From NCBI RefSeq assembly GCF_019669905.1, contig NZ_AP019777.1, positions 496,001 through 560,000 on the forward strand: a stretch of 64,000 nucleotides of DNA. Direction: 5' to 3'. The stretch is from Methylomonas koyamae (GTDB taxonomy: Bacteria > Pseudomonadota > Gammaproteobacteria > Methylococcales > Methylomonadaceae). Under the pieces are notes generated by a model that was given only the letters and a program-made list of their open reading frames with translations, searched no databases and was not told the origin of the DNA. Within the stretch, counting starts at the first letter, position 1, and each line of letters starts with the position of its first letter. Both the position numbers and the translations under genes were made by a program. Shown in pieces: positions 1-8,991 of the stretch.

Positions 1-723
<723 letters not shown>

Positions 724-836
724 CGCCGCAGCGGCCGATCAGCGTTAAATTGATCTCGGCCGATAAACTGGTATTCTTCGTGGCGGCAATGTTTCGAATT
801 CGTCTCTAATAACGCTTGAAAACGGAAAAATCTGGT

Positions 837-1373
837 ATGCAAACATTAACTAAAACAATAACAAAAACTGCGGCGATGATTGTTTTCGGCGCATTACTGC
901 CGCTTGGCCACGCTGCCTGGGCGGAGTCGGACATGAAATTGCAGGAAAAAGCGCTGAAGGCGCGGGAAATGCAGAACATGGACCACTCCAAACACGCCGA
1001 AATGGAGGAAGCCAATCAGACCGGCGGCTTCCGCGGCGTGTTTTACGGCTATCTGCCTTGCGAGCAGGAGGGTTGCGACGGTTTCAAGATGACCTTGTCG
1101 TTGAAGCAAAGGAACAATTACCTGCTGGTGACCCAGTACGCCAAAGCCTCCTCGCGCGAGTATTACGACAAGGGCAAATACAGTTGGGATGACGCCAGTC
1201 GCATATTGACGCTGGTTTCCAATAAAAACGACGAGAAACGCCTGTTTGCAATTAAGGACGAAGGTACCTTGGTTCATTTGAACAAAGACGGCCAGCCGAT
1301 AGCCGGAGACCAGGACGATTACACCTTGAGCCGCAGCGACAAAGCCAAATCCCGCGAGGTGCATATCCATTAG
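837..1373 (+). CDS. Secreted NlpE-like (copper resistance N-terminal domain) protein
   Basis: A 178-residue protein. An in-frame TTG at 816 is possible, but the ATG at 837 directly precedes a good signal peptide (hydrophobic stretch ending HAAWAES), so I chose it. The mature N-terminus is charged and rich in Met and His (MQNMDHSKHAEM), which would suit metal binding. Residues from about 60 resemble the NlpE N-terminal beta-barrel: GVFYGYLPCEQEGCDG followed by alternating beta strands (MTLSLKQRNNYLLVTQYA). The CEQEGC motif is like the NlpE CxxC-containing turn. The protein ends in HIH. There is no lipobox cysteine, so it is probably soluble and periplasmic rather than a lipoprotein. A role in copper or envelope-stress sensing is inference; copper matters to methanotrophs. 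Confidence 0.6.
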   Translation: MQTLTKTITKTAAMIVFGALLPLGHAAWAESDMKLQEKALKAREMQNMDHSKHAEMEEANQTGGFRGVFYGYLPCEQEGCDGFKMTLSLKQRNNYLLVTQYAKASSREYYDKGKYSWDDASRILTLVSNKNDEKRLFAIKDEGTLVHLNKDGQPIAGDQDDYTLSRSDKAKSREVHIH

Positions 1374-1429
1374 CAGGCATTCGGTTTAGCGGCGCCGGTG
1401 CCCTCGTTGAGCCGCCGGCCGCCTGCTAA
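1370..1429. terminator. Inverted repeat after the NlpE-like gene
   Basis: TTAGCAGGC (1370-1378) is repeated inverted as GCCTGCTAA (1421-1429). The left arm overlaps the TAG stop of the upstream gene. The interior is GC-rich and can pair further. No T-run follows, so this may be a weak terminator or an mRNA-stabilising stem. Confidence 0.35.
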
Positions 1430-1532
1430 ATCGGCGACAGCATCTATAATTCCGGGTTGGCAAATCTTGTTTCGATCTAATCGCTGAGCCTGAGCCGGAA
1501 TTGTAGCCAAGGTAGGCAGTACCAAGGATTGT

Positions 1533-3545
1533 ATGCTCGACCTTTTCATAGCATGCGCGCGGCCGCCACGCCCGACCCGATGGCGCCGCGCGCTGGGTTT
1601 CAGAATCGCCGTACTCGGGCTGGTGCCGGCGCTGGCCGACTCGGCAGCGCTGCCGGACTCGGCTCCGGTGTCCAGCGAATTTTATTCGCTGCAACTCTAC
1701 GGCATCGGCTTCGAAGCCGGCGGCCAGCGGGCCGGAGTCTATATCTACGACCATACCTTCGATGCCCAAGCCTTCGGCTTTTTGAGCATCGTCAACGCCA
1801 ACACTTCGCAAACCATTTTTTCCCGGACTTACGGCGATTACGGAACGTTCACGACCGCCGGCACGTTTTCCGAAAACTTCTTGTTGCCGTACGCCACGCC
1901 GCTCAATATCAGCATCAACGGCCGGGAATTCAGCAACATGTCGATCCTGATCGGCGGCCAAGTGGTCGCTGCCGGCGGCAGTTTCAATGGCCAATTCCCC
2001 AGCTACGCCACGACGCTGACGATAGAAGATCCTAGCCCGCAGGCCAATAACGACAGTTACGTGACGACCAAGGAACTGCCGGTGGCAATTAATCCGCTGG
2101 CAAACGATATCAACGCGACGCAACTGGTCAGTATCGGCAGTCCGGCCCACGGCACTGTCGGCAACAGCCGTGGCGGGCTGGTTTATACGCCGGCGCCCGG
2201 CTTCACCGGTACCGACAGCTTCAGTTACACCGTCAGCAATAGCAGTAACGTGCAAGCCAGCGCCAGTGTGACCGTGATCGTGGCCGACGGCAGTTTGAGC
2301 GACGCCGGTCCGGACCCGGAAGACAAATCGCTGATCGAGGTGGTGGAAAGTATGGTTGCCAACGGCACGGCCTCGCCGGCGTTGTTGGAGCGGGCCGAAG
2401 GCATCGCTCTGCTGTTGAATCAAGCGGATGGCCTGGAAAAAGTCGGTCAGGCTTTGCAGAGTCTGGCTCCGGAGGAAGCCGTCTCGCAAGCCTTTAGCGG
2501 CAGCCGCTTGGCGCGGATCCAAGTCAATAACATCAATCAGCGTTTGATCGAATTGCGCGGCGGCGCGACCGGCATCAGCCTGAAGGGCTTGTCGCTGAAA
2601 CTGGACGGGCAGAGCGTGCCGACTGCGGCTTTGGCCAGTCTGGCACCATATCGGGCCGGGGGCGGCGCAGCCGGCGACGGCGAGTTATTCGAGCGGTTGG
2701 GTTTGTTTGTCAACGGTCAGTTCGAAACCGGAGAACGCAGCGAGACCCGGCTCGACCCCGGCTACCGTTCCAAAACCTACGGCGTCAGCGCCGGCGCCGA
2801 TTATTGGCTGACCCGCAAACTGCTGCTCGGCATCTCCGCCGGTTACGGTTACACCGATTCCAAACTCAGCGCCAACGCCAGCCAATTGGATATCGAGGCT
2901 TACACCGTGTCGGGTTTTGGTTCGTATTCGATTAACGAACGCATGTTCGTCGATTTCATCGCCAACGGCACCTTTAACGCCTACAAAAACGTCCGCAACA
3001 TCGCTTACGTCGACGCCTTCGGCCCGGTCAACGAGCAGGCCTCAGCCAAGGTTCAAGGTGCGCAACAGCGTTACAGTTCGACGCTGGGTTACGACTATCC
3101 CTGGGGCGGCTGGACCTTCGGTTTGCGTGGCCGCGGCGAGTACAGCGAGCAGTCGATAGACCGGTACCGGGAGCAAGGTGCGGTCGGCTTGAATCTGGCC
3201 ATCGGCGCGCAACGGATCGTGTCGGTGACCAGCGGGCTGGGCTTCATCGTCAATTATGCCGCCAGTACACCGTTCGGCGTATTTACGCCGCAAGTCAATC
3301 TGGAATGGGAACACGAATACCAAAAAGACCCGCGGCGGATTCTGGCCAGTTTCGTCGAGGACCGTTCCGGCAATACCTTTTCGGTGCGTACCGGCGCGCC
3401 GGACCGCGATTATCTGAATCTGCGCAGTTCGCTGGCCGCGACCTTGCCCAACGGCGGCGCGGCCTTTATCCAATACGAGACCGTGCTCGGCTTACAAAAC
3501 GAAAGCCGGCATACCTTTAATGCCGGGGTGCGGTTTTCGTTTTGA
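1533..3545 (+). CDS. Autotransporter with Ig/cadherin-like domain and C-terminal beta-barrel
   Basis: A 670-residue outer-membrane protein. The N-terminus is arginine-rich and then hydrophobic (about residues 20-38), consistent with a Sec signal. Residues about 45-170 form a beta-rich passenger with no recognised fold. Residues about 170-250 look like a bacterial Ig/cadherin-type tandem domain (ANNDSYVTT, GTDSFSYTVSN, ASVTVIVADG). A helical linker follows (about 255-345). The last 270 or so residues are an autotransporter barrel: alternating aromatic/hydrophobic strands, GISAGYGYTDSK, and a terminal Phe (FNAGVRFSF). The family exports its passenger through or with the barrel. An adhesin-like surface role is inferred. 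The ATG used has a weak ribosome site, so the start is uncertain by some codons. Confidence 0.8.
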   Translation: MLDLFIACARPPRPTRWRRALGFRIAVLGLVPALADSAALPDSAPVSSEFYSLQLYGIGFEAGGQRAGVYIYDHTFDAQAFGFLSIVNANTSQTIFSRTYGDYGTFTTAGTFSENFLLPYATPLNISINGREFSNMSILIGGQVVAAGGSFNGQFPSYATTLTIEDPSPQANNDSYVTTKELPVAINPLANDINATQLVSIGSPAHGTVGNSRGGLVYTPAPGFTGTDSFSYTVSNSSNVQASASVTVIVADGSLSDAGPDPEDKSLIEVVESMVANGTASPALLERAEGIALLLNQADGLEKVGQALQSLAPEEAVSQAFSGSRLARIQVNNINQRLIELRGGATGISLKGLSLKLDGQSVPTAALASLAPYRAGGGAAGDGELFERLGLFVNGQFETGERSETRLDPGYRSKTYGVSAGADYWLTRKLLLGISAGYGYTDSKLSANASQLDIEAYTVSGFGSYSINERMFVDFIANGTFNAYKNVRNIAYVDAFGPVNEQASAKVQGAQQRYSSTLGYDYPWGGWTFGLRGRGEYSEQSIDRYREQGAVGLNLAIGAQRIVSVTSGLGFIVNYAASTPFGVFTPQVNLEWEHEYQKDPRRILASFVEDRSGNTFSVRTGAPDRDYLNLRSSLAATLPNGGAAFIQYETVLGLQNESRHTFNAGVRFSF

Positions 3546-3577
3546 TCGTGAGTTGTTACCGAGCCGGTTGCCGGGCT

Positions 3578-4084
3578 TCACAGCGGCCGCGGCCCGGTGC
3601 CGCAGCATTTCTTGGTTTTTTTGCCGGAGCCGCACGGGCAAGGATCGTTGCGTCCGACTTTTACCGCACTGCGTTGCGCCTCGCGCAATTCGGCGCGGCC
3701 GCCGACATAAAGCCAGCGGCCGTGTTCGCGGCGGAACTGCGACCGCTCGGCGTGCAGCATCTCCCGATTGTCTTGGCGGAAGCGGGCGACAAATTCCACC
3801 TCGGCGGCGTCGCCGCGTTCGCTGCCGCCGACGATTTGCAAGCCAGTCCATTGGCATTCGTCGGCCATCCGGGCGATATCGGCCCGGCCGAATTTGGCGC
3901 CGATCTCCGCGCTCTGGGTCCGCTCGATGTAATCCAATTGCCGCGTCGCGAACGCGCTATAGCGCGAGCGCATCAGCGCTTCGGCCGTCGCTGCCGGTGC
4001 GCCGGCGATGATCGGGCCGCAGCAGGCCTGGTAATCCAGGCCGGAACAGCAGGGGCATAAATTCAGCCGGTGTTCGATAGTCAT
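3578..4084 (-). CDS. ychJ: YchJ family protein with SEC-C motifs (UPF0225)
   Basis: A 168-residue protein with a cysteine cluster at each end: CPCCSG near residue 10 and [13 protein letters not shown] near the C-terminus. The second is the SEC-C zinc-binding motif also found in SecA. The middle contains the YchJ signature region [11 protein letters not shown] and an NTF2-like beta sheet. The ATG overlaps the stop of the upstream rlmN-like gene as ATGA, so the two are translationally coupled. The function of YchJ is not established; zinc binding is predicted from the motifs. GC content and codon use fit the rest of the window, unlike the gene upstream. Confidence 0.88.
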   Translation of the reverse strand: MTIEHRLNLCPCCSGLDYQACCGPIIAGAPAATAEALMRSRYSAFATRQLDYIERTQSAEIGAKFGRADIARMADECQWTGLQIVGGSERGDAAEVEFVARFRQDNREMLHAERSQFRREHGRWLYVGGRAELREAQRSAVKVGRNDPCPCGSGKKTKKCCGTGPRPL

Positions 4085-5124
4085 GTTTTGTTGTTTGAAT
4101 TGAGTTGGCCGCAGGCGGCTAACACATCATCGCCTTTGGTGCCTCTGATCAGGGTCGGGATTTTAAAAGTATCTAAAACGGCTTTGAAGTTTTCGATCGT
4201 GTCCCAATCCGGACAGGTATAACGAGACCCCGGAAACGGATTGAATGGAATTAAATTGATGTAGGCGCTTTTGCCGGCCAGCATCGTGCCCAGTTTTTTG
4301 GCATCGTCCGCAGCGTCGTTGAAGTCCTTTATCAGAATATATTCGTAAGTAATAAACTGCTTCTTTTGCAAAGGGATTTCATCGATATACGCCAGCACTT
4401 CTTCGAGCGGGTATTTTTTGTTGAGCGGAATCAGTTCATTCCGCTTCTCGGTAAAAGGCGAATGCAGCGATAGTGCCAGATTGACGCCGGGAATTTCCTC
4501 GCGCCATCTTTTCAGTCCGGGAATATAACCGGCCGTTGAAACGGTAATTTTTTGAATGCCAATCGATGTGCCGTGTTGCGATAAGAAAATTTCGCAAGCC
4601 TTTTTAACGGCATCGAAATTATGTAACGGCTCGCCTTGCCCCATAAACACGATATTTAAAATGCGCTGTTCGCCGGGCCGATGGCTGGCTAACCAATGCC
4701 AAGCCTGAAGAAACTGGCCAATAATCTCGCTGGTCGTCAAGTTGCGTTTCAGCCCTTGCTCGCCAGTAAAACAAAACGAACAATTCATCGCACAACCGAC
4801 CTGCGACGACAGGCAAATCGAATATTTGTTATTAAACGGGATAAGCACCGTTTCGACTTTATGATTGTCTTTAAGCTTAAATAGAAATTTTACGGTTCTA
4901 TCTTTCTCCGATTGGTAAACCGTATCGATTTCGGGCAGCGAAAAGTCAAAATTTTGCTGAAAAAAATTCGACGAATGTGTTGATAGTTTTTGTTGGCATG
5001 GCGCGGTTTCCTTTTTCTTGTAATGCCAATTAAAAAGAACGGACGCGACCGACGGATTTAAGTCATTTTGACTTACAACCGCTTCTAAATCGGAATAATT
5101 CAGATCGTAGAAAGAGGGTTTCAA
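4081..5124 (-). CDS. RlmN/Cfr-like radical SAM RNA methyltransferase
   Basis: A 347-residue protein. The radical SAM cluster motif is at Cys111, Cys115 and Cys118 (CAMNCSFC). Cys104, seven residues before the first cluster cysteine, and Cys338 in [11 protein letters not shown] match the two cysteines the RlmN/Cfr family uses for methyl transfer and the protein-RNA adduct. MGQGEP, LSLHSP and [11 protein letters not shown] are also family-typical. RlmN methylates C2 of adenosine 2503 in 23S rRNA and acts on some tRNAs. The sequence differs from canonical RlmN (FTGEQG where STAQQG is usual, and a very short tail after Cys338). The gene is clearly more AT-rich than its neighbours, which suggests transfer or a second, divergent copy. 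The precise target is not certain. Confidence 0.8.
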   Translation of the reverse strand: MKPSFYDLNYSDLEAVVSQNDLNPSVASVLFNWHYKKKETAPCQQKLSTHSSNFFQQNFDFSLPEIDTVYQSEKDRTVKFLFKLKDNHKVETVLIPFNNKYSICLSSQVGCAMNCSFCFTGEQGLKRNLTTSEIIGQFLQAWHWLASHRPGEQRILNIVFMGQGEPLHNFDAVKKACEIFLSQHGTSIGIQKITVSTAGYIPGLKRWREEIPGVNLALSLHSPFTEKRNELIPLNKKYPLEEVLAYIDEIPLQKKQFITYEYILIKDFNDAADDAKKLGTMLAGKSAYINLIPFNPFPGSRYTCPDWDTIENFKAVLDTFKIPTLIRGTKGDDVLAACGQLNSNNKT

Positions 5125-5202
5125 AAATTCTCTCCGGATAATAGGAATCTGGCCGCTGCCAATTCCGTCGAACGATGGGATTGGCGCGGCCCGCTCAATA
5201 GC

Positions 5203-5559
5203 TCATTCGGCCAATAACGCCGCGATCGCGGCTTTGGCGTTGGATTGGGCAACAGCCTGGGCAAGCTGAGCATCGGTTAGTGTGTGCTTGATGGCCTGGG
5301 TGCCTTGCCAATCGAAGGCCTGGTACTCTTTTTGGGCGAAGGTGGCAATCTGGCATTTTTTCCAGGGCGAATTTTCGAACGGCATTTTGGCATCCGCCGT
5401 CAAAGGCTCCATGTCTTCGGAGCTGGGCGCATAGATCAGAAACTCGCCTTTCATCGCCAGCACCGCACGGTATTGCCGGGCCGTGGTTAGGTATAAGCAA
5501 CCGACTTCAATCTCTGCGGGATTCAACCAAAGGCTTTTGTTTTTCTTCTGTTTTTTCAT
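5203..5559 (-). CDS. Conserved-looking hypothetical protein, 118 residues
   Basis: I do not recognise this family. It begins with a lysine-rich stretch (MKKQKKNKSLW), has a central beta-rich part (GCLYLTTARQYRAVLAMKGEFLIYAP) and ends in an alanine-rich helix (LAQAVAQSNAKAAIAALLAE). No signal peptide or membrane segment is seen, so it is probably cytoplasmic. It lies upstream of the rlmN-like gene on the same strand, with 78 bases between them. The start ATG follows TCCCTCCGTATCACGC on the + strand, i.e. a GGAGG-like site on the coding strand. This site and the regular codon use support a real gene. Confidence 0.6.
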   Translation of the reverse strand: MKKQKKNKSLWLNPAEIEVGCLYLTTARQYRAVLAMKGEFLIYAPSSEDMEPLTADAKMPFENSPWKKCQIATFAQKEYQAFDWQGTQAIKHTLTDAQLAQAVAQSNAKAAIAALLAE

Positions 5560-5770
5560 GCGTGATACGGAGGGAGGAGATGTTACTGGTGTTTTTCAAA
5601 AAAAGAGCCTTAATTGCTCGGGCATCGGCAATCGTGAATAGTAACGTCAAAATCGTGCGCTTTGCTAAGCCTTTCCAATTCGGGCGGGTTTGGCGGCGAT
5701 TAGAGGCCAACCGGAGTAAGTTCGGTCGGGGTGTGCGTTTTTAAAGATCGTTGCCTGCGCCGTTGCGGCT

Positions 5771-6898
5771 TTAACCGCGCGCCGGGCCATCCAGCGACAA
5801 GCGCAGGCCGCGAAAACGCTTGCGGTATTGGGCCGGCGTCAGTTTGACCTGGCGTTGGAATAGCCGGTTGAAGAAACCGGCGTCTTCGTAGCCAACGTCG
5901 CGAGCAATCGTTTCCACCGGCAGATCGCCGGCTTCCAGCAGTTGTTTGGCCTCCTCCAAGCGTAACGTGTGCACGTATTCCAGCGGCGACAGGCCGGTGG
6001 CGGCTTTGAAGCGCCGGTTCAGGCTGCGTTCGCTGAGGCCGCTCAGCTTGGCCATGGCCGCAACCGGCGCCGGGCTGCGGTAATGCTCGGCAATCCAGAC
6101 CTGGCAGCGGGCGATGAGCGCGTCCTCGACCTGGCGCGTTTGTGCCAATCGCGCATAAGGTTGTTGGCCGATCTGGTGCCAGTCGATCAGATTCAGCTTG
6201 GCGACCTGCATTGCCGCTTCCACCGACACCAACCGGGCGATTAGAAACAAGGCCAGATCCAGCCAGGAAGTGCCGCCGCCGGCCATAATCAGGCGCTGGC
6301 CGTCGCCGGAGCAAACCAGCGAACGCTGGCCGTGCACGTTGACCTTGGGAAAACGCTGTCGCAACGTCGCGCAGTAGGCCCAGTGGGTGGTGGCGTCGTG
6401 ACCGTCGAGCAGGCCGGCCTCGGCCAGCAGCATCGCGCCGGAGCAGGATGCGGCCAACGTCGCACCGGCGCGGTAGCGCTCGATCAGCCAAGCGATTTCC
6501 CGGTCGAACAGACCGGCCATCGGTGCGCTGGGCGGAATGTTGACTTCCGGCACGCAGACCACCGCGACCGGCGGACAATCGGCTAGCGAGTAATCGACCG
6601 GTACCGGGATGCCGTTGCAGACCGTCAACGGGCCCGCTTCCGCGGCCACCAGCAGCGGCCGGATCGCCTGCGGGCCGGGGCTGCCGCCGACGATCAGCGG
6701 CCAGTCCCGGCCCACCGACAACAACAAGTCGTATAAACCGAAGATCACCGAGGCGCTGGAAGCCGGAAACATCAAGATCGCCACCGGAATCGGCGCGTTG
6801 GCCGATTCGGACTGTTTTGCGCCGATTTGCCGCTGGTCCGGCCCGTCAGCCTGGGCTAAGGTATTGCCTCTGTCGGAATCCATTTCGTGTGATGCCAT
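5771..6898 (-). CDS. GlxA-family AraC-type transcriptional regulator
   Basis: A 375-residue protein. Residues about 35-210 form a DJ-1/PfpI-like domain (VAILMFPASS, RAGATLAASCSGAMLLAEAGLLDG), and the last 110 or so residues are an AraC double helix-turn-helix (LSERSLNRRFKAATGLSPLEYVHTLRLEEAKQ, then VGYEDAGFFNRLFQRQ). This is the GlxA architecture, where the N-terminal domain senses a ligand without enzyme activity. I chose the ATG at 6898 because GGAG stands just upstream on the coding strand; longer frames overlap the divergent gene. It is divergent from a fatty acid hydroxylase and probably controls it. The ligand is unknown. Confidence 0.85.
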   Translation of the reverse strand: MASHEMDSDRGNTLAQADGPDQRQIGAKQSESANAPIPVAILMFPASSASVIFGLYDLLLSVGRDWPLIVGGSPGPQAIRPLLVAAEAGPLTVCNGIPVPVDYSLADCPPVAVVCVPEVNIPPSAPMAGLFDREIAWLIERYRAGATLAASCSGAMLLAEAGLLDGHDATTHWAYCATLRQRFPKVNVHGQRSLVCSGDGQRLIMAGGGTSWLDLALFLIARLVSVEAAMQVAKLNLIDWHQIGQQPYARLAQTRQVEDALIARCQVWIAEHYRSPAPVAAMAKLSGLSERSLNRRFKAATGLSPLEYVHTLRLEEAKQLLEAGDLPVETIARDVGYEDAGFFNRLFQRQVKLTPAQYRKRFRGLRLSLDGPARG

Positions 6899-7694
6899 GC
6901 CTACTCCTCTCGAATTATTGCTCGACCCGATGTCGTTAACCGTGTTTGCGCTGTATGCGCTGCTGATCGCCTGGGAAGCCTTGCGGCCGGCGAGGCCATT
7001 GCCGACGGTACCCGGTTGGCGCCGGCGCGGCATCGCCGCGTTTTTTTGTTACTGGCTATTATCGTCGTATCTGCCGCTGCTGTGGAACGGCTACCTGCTG
7101 CGCTACCGATGCCTGGACTTGACTGGTCTGGGTGACGCTTACGGCGCATTGGTCGGGCTGTTGCTCTACGAATTCTGCGTCTATCTCTGGCATCGGGCTA
7201 TGCATACATCTGAAAATCTGTGGCGCAGCTTTCACCAGTGGCACCACAGTGCCGAACGGCTGGATTGCTTCGGCGCCTTCTGGTTTAGCCCGTTGGACAT
7301 GCTGGGTTGGACGCTGCTGTCCAGTCTGGCCTTGACGCTGTTGATCGGCGTTACGCCGCAAGCGGCGGCCTGGGTGCTTTATGCGACAACGTTCTGCAGC
7401 GTGTTTCAGCACGCCAACGTCAAGACGCCGCACTGGCTGGGTTATTTTTTGCAACGGCCGGAAAGCCATTCCGTACACCATCAGGCGGGCGTGCATGCCG
7501 GCAATTACTCCGACCTGCCTTTGTTCGACCTGTTATTCGGCACGTTCCGCAATCCGCAGGAATTTGCCGGGCAAACCGGGTTTTACCGCGGTGCGTCGAA
7601 CCGGCTATGGGACATGCTGTTGATGCGCGACGTGACCCGGCCGCCGGCTGCTGCGGTCGCGGTCGGCACTAACCGGCGGCGGAGATCGATATGA
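6897..7694 (+). CDS. Sterol desaturase/fatty acid hydroxylase superfamily membrane enzyme
   Basis: A 265-residue integral membrane protein with the histidine clusters of the di-iron fatty acid hydroxylase superfamily: HRAMH (99-103), HQWHH (113-117), His172 and HSVHH (191-195). Several hydrophobic segments lie around residues 12-28, 44-66, 80-97 and 138-170. Such enzymes hydroxylate or desaturate lipids, sterols or carotenoids with oxygen; the substrate here is unknown. The ATG at 6897 shares two bases with the divergent regulator's ATG. Open frame continues upstream, but that stretch is the complement of the regulator. The ribosome site is weak. The next gene starts within this stop codon region (ATGA), so they form an operon. 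Confidence 0.82.
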   Translation: MPTPLELLLDPMSLTVFALYALLIAWEALRPARPLPTVPGWRRRGIAAFFCYWLLSSYLPLLWNGYLLRYRCLDLTGLGDAYGALVGLLLYEFCVYLWHRAMHTSENLWRSFHQWHHSAERLDCFGAFWFSPLDMLGWTLLSSLALTLLIGVTPQAAAWVLYATTFCSVFQHANVKTPHWLGYFLQRPESHSVHHQAGVHAGNYSDLPLFDLLFGTFRNPQEFAGQTGFYRGASNRLWDMLLMRDVTRPPAAAVAVGTNRRRRSI

Positions 7695-8014
7695 ACGGCT
7701 GGCGATTTGCTCTGGCGACGTTGGCGATGTCGCCTTTCGCCCCGGTTTGGAACGGCTTGGTGCACGTGTTGCGGTTAGCCGACGCCGAGACTGAACTGCA
7801 ACTGCTGATGTGTCCGGCCAATCCGAAGCAATCGGCCGACCACGGCGCGTTTTTCGGCTTGCTGGTCGACTTGAACCAGTTTCTGTTGTACCCGATTCCG
7901 GGGACGTTGGTATTGGCCTGGTTCGGTTGCGGCGTTGTTGGGTTCTGCGGTTACGGCCTGTTGGCATATCGGCTGTATCGGCCGCGTGCGGCGGCAAAAA
8001 CGCAGGCAATATAA
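7691..8014 (+). CDS. Small membrane protein coupled to the hydroxylase gene
   Basis: A 107-residue protein of unknown family. The first 25 residues are hydrophobic (WRFALATLAMSPFAPVWNGLV), and a strong membrane segment lies at about residues 65-95 (FLLYPIPGTLVLAWFGCGVVGFCGYGLLAY). A positively charged tail (YRLYRPRAAAKTQ) suggests the C-terminus is cytoplasmic. Its ATG overlaps the hydroxylase stop as ATGA, so the two are translationally coupled and may work together. Function not known. Confidence 0.65.
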   Translation: MNGWRFALATLAMSPFAPVWNGLVHVLRLADAETELQLLMCPANPKQSADHGAFFGLLVDLNQFLLYPIPGTLVLAWFGCGVVGFCGYGLLAYRLYRPRAAAKTQAI

Positions 8015-8063
8015 ATTCAGCCCAACCGCACTTGGCGTATTGAACGATTCATAAGAGGGGAAT

Positions 8064-8792
8064 ATGAGCACTGTAGAGCAACATTATGCCAACCATTTGG
8101 CGCCGATCTACCTGTGGATGGCCGGCGGTGCCGAGAGCGCATTGCAAGCCGGCCGGGATGACCTTGCCGCACTGGATTTAACGCTGGCGCCGGGCTGCAC
8201 AGTCGCCGATCTCGGCGCCGGTTTCGGCATGCACGCGATTCCGCTGGCCGAACGCGGTTACCGGGTCACGGCTGTGGATCGTTCCGAATTGTTGCTCGGC
8301 AGCCTCGAAGTCCTGCGCGGCGATTTGGCAATCGAAACGGTGCATGCCGACTTGCTGGAATTTCGCACCTACCTGCCGGACCCGGTTGCGGCGATTTTCT
8401 GCATGGGCGACACGCTGACCCATTTGCCGGATTTCGCAGCGCTGGAAACCCTGATCGCGCGGGTAGCTGCGGCATTGCTTCCCGGCGGCACTTTTGTCGC
8501 CACCTTCCGCGATTACACGACGGAGTTGGTCGGCGACCGCCGCTTCATCCCGGTCCGGGCCGACGCTGATCGGATTCTGACCTGCTTTCTGGAATACCAG
8601 CCCGATACGGTATTGGTGCACGATATCCTGCACGAACGCGAACTGGGCGTTTGGCGGACCCGCGTCAGCCATTACCCCAAATTGCGGTTGTCCGGCGCCG
8701 TTTTGGCCGACGTCTGCGCCGCCAACGGTTTGGCGGCCGGCCTCGATTCGGGCCCGCGCGGCATGGTCAGCTTGGTGGCGCGGCGTCGTTGA
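8064..8792 (+). CDS. Class I SAM-dependent methyltransferase
   Basis: A 242-residue cytoplasmic protein with a Rossmann-type methyltransferase core. Motif I is VADLGAGFGMHAIPLA (about residues 48-63), followed by VTAVDRSELLL (motif II acidic residue) and an AIFCMGDTLTHL region in place of motif IV. A clean ribosome site (AGAGGGG) precedes the ATG. The gene follows the hydroxylase pair by 49 bases and is probably in the same operon. The substrate cannot be told from sequence; a lipid or pigment methylation linked to the hydroxylase is speculative. Confidence 0.78.
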   Translation: MSTVEQHYANHLAPIYLWMAGGAESALQAGRDDLAALDLTLAPGCTVADLGAGFGMHAIPLAERGYRVTAVDRSELLLGSLEVLRGDLAIETVHADLLEFRTYLPDPVAAIFCMGDTLTHLPDFAALETLIARVAAALLPGGTFVATFRDYTTELVGDRRFIPVRADADRILTCFLEYQPDTVLVHDILHERELGVWRTRVSHYPKLRLSGAVLADVCAANGLAAGLDSGPRGMVSLVARRR

Positions 8793-8900
8793 AGCGCGGG
8801 CCGGCAGCGCATCGGTTTCCGGCCGGCGAGCGTAATGTGCGCCAATGGCGGGCCAGGGTTCCCGGAGGACGGGATTAGCGCTAGTGGTCGGGAATGGTGT

Positions 8901-8928
8901 GCCCGGAACGCCGGCCGGCGTTCCGGGC
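8901..8928. terminator. 28-base perfect palindrome between convergent genes
   Basis: GCCCGGAACGCCGG (8901-8914) is followed immediately by its exact reverse complement (8915-8928), with no spacer. It sits in the 199-base gap between the methyltransferase (+) and the cytochrome gene (-), which converge here. It would form a very stable stem in either transcript. There is no T-run, so factor-independent termination is plausible but not certain. Confidence 0.5.
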
Positions 8929-8991
8929 CGCGACCGCAAACCCCGGTCTTTGCCGCCGGCTACGGTCTGTGGGATTGGTAGATGCTTCGGT

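Noticed and set aside
1386..2522. 378-codon open frame on the minus strand across the autotransporter
   Set aside because: It is the complement of the autotransporter N-terminal half, with an Arg/Gln-rich composition typical of shadows.
5562..5744. 60-codon plus-strand frame starting inside the leader of the 118-residue protein gene
   Set aside because: A GGAGGAG lies before it, but that strand region is the promoter side of the minus-strand gene and the product has no recognisable feature; too weak to call.
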